Assembly (NCBI RefSeq): GCF_006351925.1
Contig: NZ_CP040924.1
Coordinates: forward strand, 2,919,001 to 2,983,000
DNA length: 64,000 bases
Direction of reading: 5' to 3'
DNA from: Clostridium thermarum
GTDB taxonomy: Bacteria; Bacillota; Clostridia; Clostridiales; Clostridiaceae
Shown here: positions 1 through 8,064 of the stretch, one piece after another
How positions within the stretch are numbered: position 1 is the stretch's first letter
Layout of the letters: each line of letters begins with the position of its first letter
Notes under the pieces: generated by a model
Told to the model about the DNA's origin: nothing
The model's database searches: none
Seen by the model: the letters and a program-made list of their open reading frames with translations, nothing else
Program-made: the position numbers and the translations under genes

Positions 1-2666
1 GCAGATGCTGCACCTGATGCTATTTGCAGGGATGTTAAGTTGCTGTTATTGTCATATCCATAATCAATACTATTTGAGTCACCTTCCTGCTGCTTTATAA
101 CTCTGTTATTTTTATCAAAAGTATAGGAAATATTTTTACCTGTAGCTGTTTCTGTAACAGAATTTATATTTCCATTAGCATCGTATCCATAATCCCATTT
201 CTTAACTCCATTATAATATATTTCACTTAATCGGTTAAGAGCATTATAGCTATAGGATACTGTATCTCCCTTAGGGGATATTATTTTTGTTGTATTTCCA
301 TTTTTATCGTATCCAAATTCTATAATTTGATTCAATGGATTTATAATTTTTGAAACCTTGTTAAATTCATTGTAATTATAAGTTGTAACCTTATTTCTTG
401 CATCGGTAACAGTTGTACGATTTCCGGCATTATCATAACCATATATGGTTTCATTTAATTTTGCATCTTTTACCTTGGTTAAAAGATTTCTCTTATCATA
501 GGTAAAGAATGTCGTTTTTCCTTTGCCATCTGTAATGCCTGTTTTATTTCCAACAGCATCGTATTGGTATTGAACTATATTTCCAATGGGGTTTGTAACT
601 TTTGTTATATAGTTTTGATTTGTATCATATTGATATCCTGTAATTGAATTACCTGTTTCAAGACGCATTGCATCAAAATAAGCTGTTCCTGCCTGATTGT
701 AGTAATAATAATATACATCAATTGAGTTAAATGCTTTTGCAGGTTTTATCTCTGCAGCTACATGCTGCCAGCCTTCTGTTGTTTTGCTAAAGTCATTTGC
801 AAAAACTCCTTGACTACCATCAGTATAGTTTGCAATCACTTGAAGTGCATAGTCTCCACCGCTTGGATTTGCACCTTCCTGCTTTGACCATCCTGATAGG
901 GTAAACTTTGTATTCTGATCACCTGAAAGGTTTATACGCTGCTTGATATATTTATTTTTACCTGTTTCTCCTGTCATCTTGAATGAAGCATTTCCTACAT
1001 ATACGTCATCATCTGTCTGGTTAGATTTTAGATAAACTTTATCATTTACCGTTAAATTACCACTTGTCTGCCAATTAAAAGGCATATTTTGACCATCATA
1101 TTTCTCAAATCCTGCATTTTCTACAAGACTATAAGCACTTACTATTGTTCCCTTTTCTAACTGAATACCATCAAAGTACGCAGTGCCTGCTCCTGCATTC
1201 ATCCCTACAGAAGCTGCAATTTGAGTAGTTCCTGCCGGTGCACTATCTATAGCTGCAAAAACCCTTGTCCAGTCATGAGTTCCTTTTAGATAGTATCCGT
1301 AAGTGTGGCCTTTCCAAACATTATTGGCATCATAAAAATCTACCTTAATGTAGGCAGAATTTGTTGTATTTACAGTTTTAATATAACCGCTTATTACATA
1401 TTTTTGTCCTGTTTCATAGGGTAATTTATCGGAAGAAACTGTCACCCAGCCTGTAGGATTTGAAATACTTAAGCCTTTATTACCATATTTCGCTGTACTT
1501 GGCCATGTGATTAGTGCTGTTTTACCATTTTCTATAGATGATGTCCATTTATCCGGCCAAGTAGTTCCATTTTCAAAATTTCCGTTTGATATTAGATTAT
1601 CAGAAGATGAAATCATCCTTGTATCATAATCAATATTACCATTTGAAAAATATCTTGATGCTCTTGTCTGAATATTTGCATCTGTAGCTTCAAGTTGATT
1701 GTTATTATTATCGTAGGCATTTATGCTTTGATATCCATTAAAATCTGTTTGAACTACAGGATTGTTTCTTTGATCATAAACTGTTGTTGAATTTTGTCCT
1801 TCTGGAAGCTGAACACCAGTTACATTGCCGTTAGCATCATAGGTTATAACATATGCATTTGTACCATTTACTTTATTAATATTTGGTTCAATTATTTGTG
1901 TTAAATTATTGTTATTATCATAGAAAAATGTTGTTACTGCCTTATTTTGAGCATCTAATGGATTTTCTGTTATCTGAACAATATTTTTATTAGGATTGTA
2001 TAAATAGTCTATTCTTTTGCCTTCACCATCTATTAGAGTTGTTACGCTATTATTAAAATCATAGGAATAACTTGTTGTGCTCGTGGTTTGCAATCCATTT
2101 ATTGTTATAGGATGACTGATGTTCTTTACACTGCCAGCTTCATAAGTTATTGTTGTTGCAATATTTCTTTGGTCTATTATCGAAATTAAATTATGATTTG
2201 CATCATACCCCATAGATATCTCTTTTAATTCAGGGTCAATTATCTTTATAAGATTCCCGTTGGCATCATATTCATAACTTATTGTACGAGAACTTGGAAT
2301 ATTAATACTGGAAACATATCCATTAGCTCCATAGTTAATAATTACCTCTCTTAAGGATGCATCTTTAATTAATGTCAACTTTCCATTTGTATAGAATAAC
2401 TCCGTCTTATTATTGTTTGTATCTATTACGGAACTTAATTTTCCGCTTGTATTAAAATTTATTTTCGTACCATCTGCTTGTGTAATGGTATAAGTTCCAT
2501 CACCATTTTTTACAAGATTTAAATATATTCCTCCATGTGCCTTATATCCTCCGCCAACCTCTTCTCCAAATATATGACGGGTTCCATCACCATCCATAAA
2601 GGTTATTGGGCCTTTGCCTGCATCAACAATCTTTGTTTCTACATTACTTGTCCATCCATAGTGTTT
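1..2666 (-). pseudogene. RHS/YD-repeat cell-surface protein, N-terminus lost
   Basis: One open frame runs on the minus strand from 2666 to the left edge, where it continues. It encodes many YD repeats of the form Y-D-x-x-G-N, for example YGYDANGNIN near 180-210 and YEYDANGNLI near 2260. Two lectin-like or carbohydrate-binding-like blocks sit in the middle (roughly 660-1130 and 1140-1640). RHS proteins are large wall- or secretion-associated proteins, often with a variable C-terminal toxin; that end lies outside the window. The frame starts without a start codon just after a TAA (2667-2669), so the N-terminal part has been removed by the mobile DNA to the right. It is probably non-functional unless a fusion exists. 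Confidence 0.85.
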
Positions 2667-2679
2667 TTAGCAATGATAA

Positions 2680-2703
2680 AGTACCGAAAGGTACTATTTT
2701 TTT
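2680..2703 (+). terminator. Hairpin terminator at the transposon/RHS junction
   Basis: AGTACC-GAAA-GGTACT is followed by A and seven T. It lies just beyond the point where the RHS frame breaks. It probably belongs to the end of the mobile element and would stop outward or inward transcription; the ownership is inferred. Confidence 0.55.
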
Positions 2704-2754
2704 CTCACAATGCCCTTCCGCCGGAACTGGAAATAGTGTAGGATAAAAAAGTAA

Positions 2755-2803
2755 GAGCACCCTCAATATGTCCTAGCTGACATAAATATGAATGAGAGTG
2801 CTC
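2755..2803. repeat. Nested inverted repeat upstream of the transposon genes
   Basis: GAGCACCCTCA (2755-2765) pairs with TGAGAGTGCTC (2793-2803) with one mismatch, and an inner perfect pair TATGTC/GACATA lies at 2767-2784. There is no T run, so it is more likely an operator, a transposase-binding site or a leader hairpin than a terminator. It ends 12 bases before the inferred original start of the DUF6431 gene. Confidence 0.5.
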
Positions 2804-2815
2804 CACCTAAGCAAG

Positions 2816-2883
2816 ATGATAATATTATATTTATTCAAGGATGTCAACAGCTATTCTGAAAATATCCATAAATATAAGTATGG
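2816..2883 (+). pseudogene. 5' fragment of the DUF6431-type gene
   Basis: The frame starting at ATG 2816 reads MIILYLFKDVNSYSENIH and then KYKYG. Removing the inserted IS30 element and one copy of the 13-bp repeat AATATAAGTATGG (2871-2883 and 4609-4621) joins it in frame to the DUF6431 coding sequence at 4622. A start of the MII-YLF type resembles what I recall of intact family members. So this is the original N-terminus, cut off by the insertion. There is no strong ribosome binding site; GTG 2798 is an alternative start. Confidence 0.65.
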
Positions 2884-2889
2884 CTTTAA

Positions 2890-2982
2890 TTGCAAAAGTA
2901 AATTCCACCTCTCTAGGTGGTAAGAGTGGATTTTAATTCTACAAATATGAAAGAGTATAGAGAGTGGAATTTAGTAATACAA
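2890..2982. repeat. Left-end repeat cluster of the IS30 element
   Basis: Three copies of one motif of about 20 bp: TTGCAAAAGTAAATTCCACC inverted at 2890-2909, GTGGATTTTAATTCTACAAA at about 2927-2946, and GTGGAATTTAGTAATACAAA at about 2963-2982. They match the motifs at 4399-4418 and 4564-4604. Multiple spaced repeats suggest several transposase-binding sites per end; this is inferred. Confidence 0.55.
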
Positions 2983-3049
2983 AATATTATTATATTGATA
3001 TATGCGTCATTACAGTAATCCTTGCTTGGTAAGGAAGGAGTTTTTCATT

Positions 3050-4345
3050 ATGGCTAAATTCAAACACTTTACGTTAGAGGAAAGAGTCTCTATTGAAATA
3101 ATGCTTAAAGCCTCCCTTTCTTTCAAAGCAATAGCCCGAGAGCTTGATCGAGATTGTACAACCATTTCCAAAGAGGTTAAAAATCATATCATGTACAAGC
3201 GAACAGGTTCTTACGGTAGACCTTTTAACAACTGTATTCATCGTTTAACTTGCAACCATACATATCTATGTGAGAAATCACATTGTAGAATTCGACGCTG
3301 TCGCTTTTGTTCAGATTGTTCAAAATTCTGTTCTGATTACAAAGCATATACTTGTCACTTACTCTCTAAGCCACCTTATGTGTGCAATGGATGTGCTAGC
3401 CTTACAAAATGTACTCTGGAGAAAGCAATCTATAATGCTTCCTATGCCCATGATGAATATGTACTTCGTCGTTCTGAGTCACGAAGCGGCATAACTATTT
3501 CTGAGGACGAGATTAAACGTCTTGATAAAATCATAACCCCACTCATTCAAAGAGGTCAATCTATACACCATATCTGCGTTAATAACAGAGACCTTATCAT
3601 GCATAGTGAAAAATCAATCTACAACTATATTGATTACAATCTTTTCTCCACAAAAAATATTGACCTTCCAAGAAAAGTTGTTTATCGTCCAAGAAAAAAG
3701 CTTAAAAATCATTTTAAAGTGGATAAGTCCTACAGAATTGGACGCACATATCAGGATTTTCTTGAATTCATGAAGGAAAATCCTGATACTCCAGTAGTTG
3801 AAATGGATTCTGTTGAAGGTACTAAAGGTGGTAAGGTGTTGCTCACTATCCATTTCGTTGATTCTCAGTTTATGCTTGCTTTTATTAGGGATGCAAACAC
3901 TTCACGTTCCGTCATAGATATTTTCGAAAATCTTTATTTGGAACTGGGGCCTGACACTTTTCTAAAACTATTTCCTGTCATTCTAACTGACAACGGCAGT
4001 GAGTTTACAAATCCAAAGGCTATCGAGTTTGATAGGCAGGGAAACCGCATAACACGCATCTTCTACTGCGACCCTTCAGCGCCATATCAGAAAGGTGCTG
4101 CAGAAAACAACCATGAATTGATCCGGAGAATTGTTCCTAAAGGCCAGAGCTTCAACTCATTTCAACAGAAGGATATCTCATTGATGATGAGTCACATTAA
4201 TTCTTATTCAAGAAAAAAGCTGAATGACCAGTCTCCATACTCGGTATTCAGCTTCCTTTACGGCGCTAAAACGCTCGCAAAGTTGGATTCAGAACTCATC
4301 AAACCAAATGAGATTATCATGAATCCGAGTTTATTAAAATATTAA
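3050..4345 (+). CDS. IS30-family transposase
   Basis: About 431 residues. The start ATG 3050 (MAKFKHFTLEERVSIEIML) is chosen because AAGGAAGGAG lies just upstream; an in-frame ATG at 3002 lacks this signal. The N-terminal helix-turn-helix (FTLEERVSIEIML then SFKAIARELDRDCTTISKEV) is typical of IS30. A cysteine-rich stretch follows (CNHTYLC...CRIRRCRFC...C), then a DDE catalytic domain with EMDSVEG, LTDNGSEF and KGAAENNHE. The IS30 family cuts and joins element ends. Length and motifs look complete, so it may be active. The gene sits inside the DUF6431 gene in the same orientation. Confidence 0.9.
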   Translation: MAKFKHFTLEERVSIEIMLKASLSFKAIARELDRDCTTISKEVKNHIMYKRTGSYGRPFNNCIHRLTCNHTYLCEKSHCRIRRCRFCSDCSKFCSDYKAYTCHLLSKPPYVCNGCASLTKCTLEKAIYNASYAHDEYVLRRSESRSGITISEDEIKRLDKIITPLIQRGQSIHHICVNNRDLIMHSEKSIYNYIDYNLFSTKNIDLPRKVVYRPRKKLKNHFKVDKSYRIGRTYQDFLEFMKENPDTPVVEMDSVEGTKGGKVLLTIHFVDSQFMLAFIRDANTSRSVIDIFENLYLELGPDTFLKLFPVILTDNGSEFTNPKAIEFDRQGNRITRIFYCDPSAPYQKGAAENNHELIRRIVPKGQSFNSFQQKDISLMMSHINSYSRKKLNDQSPYSVFSFLYGAKTLAKLDSELIKPNEIIMNPSLLKY

Positions 4346-4398
4346 CCTACTCAAGCAGGGATTACCGCTGGCGCTTAAGTTAAAACTTTTTCAATGGG

Positions 4399-4418
4399 TG
4401 GAATTTACCTTTGCAAAA
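4399..4418 (+). repeat. Internal repeat near the IS30 right end
   Basis: GTGGAATTTACCTTTGCAAA is an inverted match of the left-end motif at 2890-2909. It lies 53 bp beyond the transposase stop codon. Confidence 0.5.
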
Positions 4419-4563
4419 AAAACGGAAAATATTCACCCTTTGTTTGCTATACCCAAAATCAGCTGAAATCTGCTTGAGCTACTTAAATTATACCTCATTT
4501 TTGTCTAAAATAAGCAAAAAATTACTCTTATAACCAAAAATCTTATCTAGTATCGATTTTACG

Positions 4564-4604
4564 GTGGAAGTTAATTCTACAAAGTGGAAGTTAACTTTTC
4601 AATT
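4564..4604 (+). repeat. Two tandem end repeats at the IS30 right end
   Basis: GTGGAAGTTAATTCTACAAA and GTGGAAGTTAACTTTTCAAT follow each other directly and end 4 bp before the element boundary at 4608. The same pair is present at the right end of the deleted copy (23107-23150, opposite strand). Direct tandem arrangement suggests a transposase-binding array. Confidence 0.55.
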
Positions 4605-5183
4605 CACCAATATAAGTATGGATTAGAGTATCTGAGGCTAAAGTGTCCTAAGTGTGGATGTATATTATGTTATTGGGGTTCTTATGAAGTAAATTATGTT
4701 GATGATGACTGTGAAAGAAAGCTTCTAATACTCAGAGGAATGTGTAAAAAGTGCGAACAGTCCCACTCAATAAAACCATGGTTCTTACCGGGGAAACATC
4801 AATATGCATTACCTTGCAGAGAAGCAGCTGTGCTGGCGCACAGGAACGAGAAGGTAGGACTAAGACGAGCTTTGCGAGCAGGATTTAAGAAGAAAGAAGT
4901 GTCCTTAATGAATCTCAAGTACTGGATAGAGACTACAGCTAGGAAGTGCAGCATTTTAATATCTAAGATACTTGCAATAGTACAGAAACACTTCGGAAAT
5001 GAAGATACCATATCCACTTACGTTAGAGAGATAAAAAGAAATGATAACTTTGAGTCAATTTACAGGCTAAGCAAGTGGTACATAGAATTAATTACCTGTA
5101 AAGCTGTTTCTGATTGTCCCGAAAGCTGGTTTAATATAATTAATACAATAAGCAACATAGAATGTACCGGGTTGTATCTTTGA
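4584..5183 (+). CDS. DUF6431-type zinc-binding protein of a transposon, N-terminus replaced by IS sequence
   Basis: A 199-residue frame starting at GTG 4584, which is inside the right end of the IS30 element; the first eight residues are IS-encoded. The native part begins at KYKYGLEYLRLKC. It shows a zinc-finger-like CPKCGC and GMCKKC pair, then HSIKPWFLPGKHQY, features I associate with DUF6431 proteins that precede DDE and ExeA-like ATPase genes in clostridial transposons. The role is unknown, perhaps DNA binding or target choice. Whether the GTG is used is doubtful because no clear ribosome binding site precedes it. The next gene starts 92 bp downstream. Confidence 0.6.
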   Translation: MEVNFSIHQYKYGLEYLRLKCPKCGCILCYWGSYEVNYVDDDCERKLLILRGMCKKCEQSHSIKPWFLPGKHQYALPCREAAVLAHRNEKVGLRRALRAGFKKKEVSLMNLKYWIETTARKCSILISKILAIVQKHFGNEDTISTYVREIKRNDNFESIYRLSKWYIELITCKAVSDCPESWFNIINTISNIECTGLYL

Positions 5184-5275
5184 ACAAAATCCACATAAAT
5201 TCGTAACTTTTCCTGTAAAAGGCTATGGCCTAAACTAAAATCAAAGGTTTTTACAAGAAAAAGGAGGACAAAGTT

Positions 5276-6652
5276 ATGGATGATAACAAGAAAATGGAAA
5301 TTGCACTGTTCCGGTACGGCTTAATCTTTGATCTTGTTAACGACAATTTGAGTAAAGAAGAAAAAACTGCTCATCGCAGGAAAATAATATCATCAGAGCA
5401 TAAAATTCCCTACTCAACTCGTACCCGGATTGATGAAAGAACACTAAGAAAGTATTGTCAAATGTATCGTGAGGGTGGCTTTGAAGGATTGATGCCAGGA
5501 TTTAGAGCAGATAAGGACAAAGTTAAGGCTGTTACTGAAGAAAACCTTATTAAGGCGATTCAATATAAGAAGGAAGTACCGGAGCGCAGCGTAAGGCAAA
5601 TCATTCAAATAATGGAGCTTGAGGGTGTGATAAAAGGGGGTGAAATAAAGCAATCAACCCTTTCCAGGTTAATAAAAAAGTACTCTGAAGTTTATGAGTC
5701 AGAGATAGTAACTAACAATAAAGTATTCAGGCGCTATACCATGGAAAGAGTTAATCAAACCTGGCAGAGTGATGTTAAATACAGCGTTTATCTTCCGGAT
5801 CCTAATAACCCGGATCGGATGATTCGGACATACCTAATTGCATTTATTGATGACAAGAGCAGGTACATAACACATGCCCAATTCTACTTTTCTGAAAGCA
5901 GCGAATGCCTTGAAGACTGCTTTAAGAAGGCTCTTCTCAAATGTGGAGTGCCGGAACGCTGCTATATGGATAACGGTAAGATATATACAAGCAAGAGGCT
6001 GGACGCCATTTGTGCTCAGCTTGGGAGTAAAGTAATTCATTGTGCTCCATATTCGCCCGAGGGAAAGGGAAAAATTGAAAAATTCTTCTGGTACGTTGAT
6101 AAATCCTTTGAACCTGAAGTGAGAGTATCTAAGGTTAAGACTATAGATGAGTTAAATGTGCTATTTGCAGCGTGGTTAAATAAAAATTATCATGAGAAAA
6201 TACATTCCGAAATTGAAAAGACTCCAAACGAAGCTTTTGCAGAAGGAGATGGGTATAGAAAATTCATTGCTCCGGAGGAGATTTATAGAATCTTTCTATA
6301 CAAAGAGGAAAGAAAAGCTAATAAGACAGCTGTTATTAGTGTTTGTGGCAACCAGTATGAAATTGATCCAAGACTTGCACGAAAAACAATTCAAGTAAAA
6401 TATCATCCTTCAGACCTGACAAAAATTGAAGTATACTACCAAGGTGATAAGTTTGCTGACGCAAAGCCTTTTCAAATAACATTTAGAACCTATGATGAGT
6501 ATAAATCCGGTGTAGTTGCATCACCACCAGTTATTGTTGAAGGTCAACTGAGCTATTTGGACTTGCTAAAACAAAAACAAGAGCAGGACCTTGTAGACAA
6601 GAAAAATAGAATGAGTTTTACTAAACTCTATGGTAAGGAAGGGAGGGCTTAG
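5276..6652 (+). CDS. Mu/TnsB-like DDE transposase
   Basis: 458 residues; AAGGAGG lies 8 bp before ATG 5276. An N-terminal HTH region (about 1-150; TLRKYCQMYREGGFEGLMPG) precedes an rve-type catalytic core: TWQSDVKY, a second Asp in CYMDNGKIY, and Glu in EGKGKIEKFF. A C-terminal Mu-type beta-barrel domain is followed by a charged tail (about 340-458). Such enzymes perform strand transfer together with an AAA+ partner, and that partner is the next gene, with its start 2 bp beyond this stop. A leader inverted repeat (about 5208-5265) precedes the gene. No TnsA-like nuclease is seen, so replicative transposition is likely by analogy with Mu and Tn5053-type elements. Confidence 0.85.
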   Translation: MDDNKKMEIALFRYGLIFDLVNDNLSKEEKTAHRRKIISSEHKIPYSTRTRIDERTLRKYCQMYREGGFEGLMPGFRADKDKVKAVTEENLIKAIQYKKEVPERSVRQIIQIMELEGVIKGGEIKQSTLSRLIKKYSEVYESEIVTNNKVFRRYTMERVNQTWQSDVKYSVYLPDPNNPDRMIRTYLIAFIDDKSRYITHAQFYFSESSECLEDCFKKALLKCGVPERCYMDNGKIYTSKRLDAICAQLGSKVIHCAPYSPEGKGKIEKFFWYVDKSFEPEVRVSKVKTIDELNVLFAAWLNKNYHEKIHSEIEKTPNEAFAEGDGYRKFIAPEEIYRIFLYKEERKANKTAVISVCGNQYEIDPRLARKTIQVKYHPSDLTKIEVYYQGDKFADAKPFQITFRTYDEYKSGVVASPPVIVEGQLSYLDLLKQKQEQDLVDKKNRMSFTKLYGKEGRA

Positions 6653-6653
6653 G

Positions 6654-7451
6654 ATGTATGAATCATACTATGGTTTCAAAAAGACTCCCTTTATGCGAAG
6701 CATAGATACTAAAGAGCTCTACCAGCATCAAGACTTTGTAGAAGTCAAACACAGACTTAAATATGTCATGGAGAAAAGAACCTTCGCGGTAATAACCGGC
6801 CCTGTCGGTGCCGGCAAAACGACAGTTTTAAGGTGTATTCGTGAAGAGCTAAATAACAATATTTACACTTATATATACATATCCCAATCAGCCCTTACTC
6901 CAAAGATATTCTACAATGAGATACTGAAACAACTGAATTTAAACACTGTCTACGCTAAGCCGGAGGCAAAGCTTATGGTGAATAAAGCAGTCCTGTCCAT
7001 GTTTAATGCAAATAAGATTCCAGTCATTGTAGTGGATGAAGCACATCTTCTAAGTGATGCTATGCTTGAAGAAATAAGATTTCTTATAAATTTCGATATG
7101 GATTCAATGTCTCCACTAAGTTTGATACTAGTAGGCCAGCCGGAACTTAGACAAAGGCTTAAGTTAAGAACCCTGGAAGCTATTGCTCAAAGAGTTATGG
7201 TAAATTATCACCTTGATGGACTAGACAGGCCTGGTACAGAGGACTACATACTAACTCATCTTAAAGTTGCAGGTTTAGGAACACCATTGTTTACTGATGA
7301 AGCTATCAATGAGATATTTCAATATACTGCAGGGATACCTAGAAAAATAAACAATCTTTGTGAGAAATGCTTGTTGGAAGGATATATTCATGAGAAAAAA
7401 CTTATTGATGATATTTTAGTAAAGAGAGTTATAAAGAACGAGTTTGAATAA
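6654..7451 (+). CDS. ExeA/TnsC-like AAA+ ATPase of the transposon
   Basis: 265 residues from ATG 6654 (MYESYYGFKKTPF), preceded by GGGAGGG; the frame is open further upstream but without a better start. The opening YYGFKKTPF is typical of ExeA-like ATPases. Walker A is GPVGAGKTT, Walker B is VIVVDEAHLL, and LVGQPELRQRL is the sensor region. A C-terminal winged-helix-like part (GIPRKINNLCEKC) completes it. In Mu/Tn7-like systems this ATPase (MuB/TnsC) selects target DNA and activates the DDE enzyme. It is in an operon with the transposase and is followed by a terminator. Confidence 0.85.
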   Translation: MYESYYGFKKTPFMRSIDTKELYQHQDFVEVKHRLKYVMEKRTFAVITGPVGAGKTTVLRCIREELNNNIYTYIYISQSALTPKIFYNEILKQLNLNTVYAKPEAKLMVNKAVLSMFNANKIPVIVVDEAHLLSDAMLEEIRFLINFDMDSMSPLSLILVGQPELRQRLKLRTLEAIAQRVMVNYHLDGLDRPGTEDYILTHLKVAGLGTPLFTDEAINEIFQYTAGIPRKINNLCEKCLLEGYIHEKKLIDDILVKRVIKNEFE

Positions 7452-7457
7452 TATCTA

Positions 7458-7485
7458 TGCTGCCGTTTAGGCAGCATTTTTTTTT
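7458..7485 (+). terminator. Terminator of the transposon operon
   Basis: TGCTGCC-GTTTA-GGCAGCA followed by nine T, seven bases after the ATPase stop codon. A strong intrinsic terminator. Confidence 0.9.
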
Positions 7486-7603
7486 AATAAAATTCCGCTA
7501 GCGCTTCCAACTTCTCTGTAACAATTGGAAATTCTAACGGAATGATATCATGGAAAAATTCCGGCACAGTAGTGTGAGAAACAACAACTTTCCTTTTACC
7601 CAT
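7484..7603 (-). CDS. Small ORF of 39 residues, unknown
   Basis: The minus strand has AAGGAGG (7614-7620) 10 bp before ATG 7603, then MGKRKVVVSHTTVPEFFHDI and a total of 39 codons ending at TAA 7484. The ribosome binding site is excellent for such a short frame. The frame stops inside the T run of the transposon terminator, so it may be the start of a gene truncated by the transposon insertion. No family is recognised. Confidence 0.4.
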   Translation of the reverse strand: MGKRKVVVSHTTVPEFFHDIIPLEFPIVTEKLEALAEFY

Positions 7604-7704
7604 TTAATTAAAACCTCCTTGTGCTCTTTCACAAGTTCCTTATAAGATTCTGTTTGGTCATAGTAATTTTTACACATATAAATCTCTCCTTTTCCTTTTC
7701 ATTT

Positions 7705-8063
7705 TGCCATTACCAGTATTACCAGTGTTTTACCCCACATACCTTCAATATATATAGTAATAAAATAATTATTGTTTTTTACTCTTATAATCAAGTGTTC
7801 TATACGTAGTATATATTTATGGTTTAGTGGTATTACTGGTAATGGTTATATATATTATTTTAATAAAACATAGTGATATCAGTACTTACAGCTATTTTAA
7901 AGTTTACTTTTGCCATTACCAGTACCATTACCAACATTACCAGTAAAATTATATTTTTGATGCTTTTTTCACTGAACACTTTAAACTACTATTAATAATC
8001 TCAATGATTTTTCATGCCATTACCACTGTTATATTAAAATTTTACTACTTTACTGGTAATGGC
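7705..8063. repeat. Iteron-like repeats TGCCATTACCAGTA
   Basis: A 12-14 bp motif occurs in both orientations in an AT-rich gene-free stretch: TGCCATTACCAGTA at 7705-7718 with ATTACCAGT again just after, TACTGGTAATGG at 7834-7845, TGCCATTACCAGTA at 7911-7924 followed by partial copies to about 7945, TGCCATTACCACTG at 8015-8028, and TACTGGTAATGGC at 8051-8063. The region ends at the stop of a prim-pol/DUF927 replication gene. Repeats of this kind next to a replication gene suggest an origin; the function is inferred. Confidence 0.6.
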
Positions 8064-8064
8064 T

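Larger units (their letters stand above)
2884..4608 (+). mobile_element. IS30-family insertion sequence nested in the DUF6431 gene
   Basis: The 1725-bp insertion is flanked by direct repeats AATATAAGTATGG (2871-2883, 4609-4621). Its ends are imperfect inverted repeats: the left end reads CTTTAATTGCAAAAGTAAA and the right end, on the other strand, GGTGAATTGAAAAGTTAAC; both continue into TTCCAC. It carries one transposase gene. Both ends carry several copies of a motif like GTGGAATTTAnnnnTnCAAA. A deleted copy of the same element is at 23107-23509. A 13-bp duplication is long for IS30, where 2-3 bp is usual, so an alternative history such as recombination between copies is possible. Confidence 0.75.

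Noticed and set aside
4584..4608. GTG 4584 as the natural start of the DUF6431 protein
   Set aside because: These codons belong to the right end of the IS30 element; the native start is better placed at 2816.
7621..7809. 62-codon plus-strand frame rich in Phe, Ser and Ile
   Set aside because: No ribosome binding site, AT-driven composition, overlaps the repeat region.
7705..8063. CRISPR array
   Set aside because: The repeats are short, in both orientations and unevenly spaced, with no cas genes; they fit iterons better. No CRISPR array is seen anywhere in the window.
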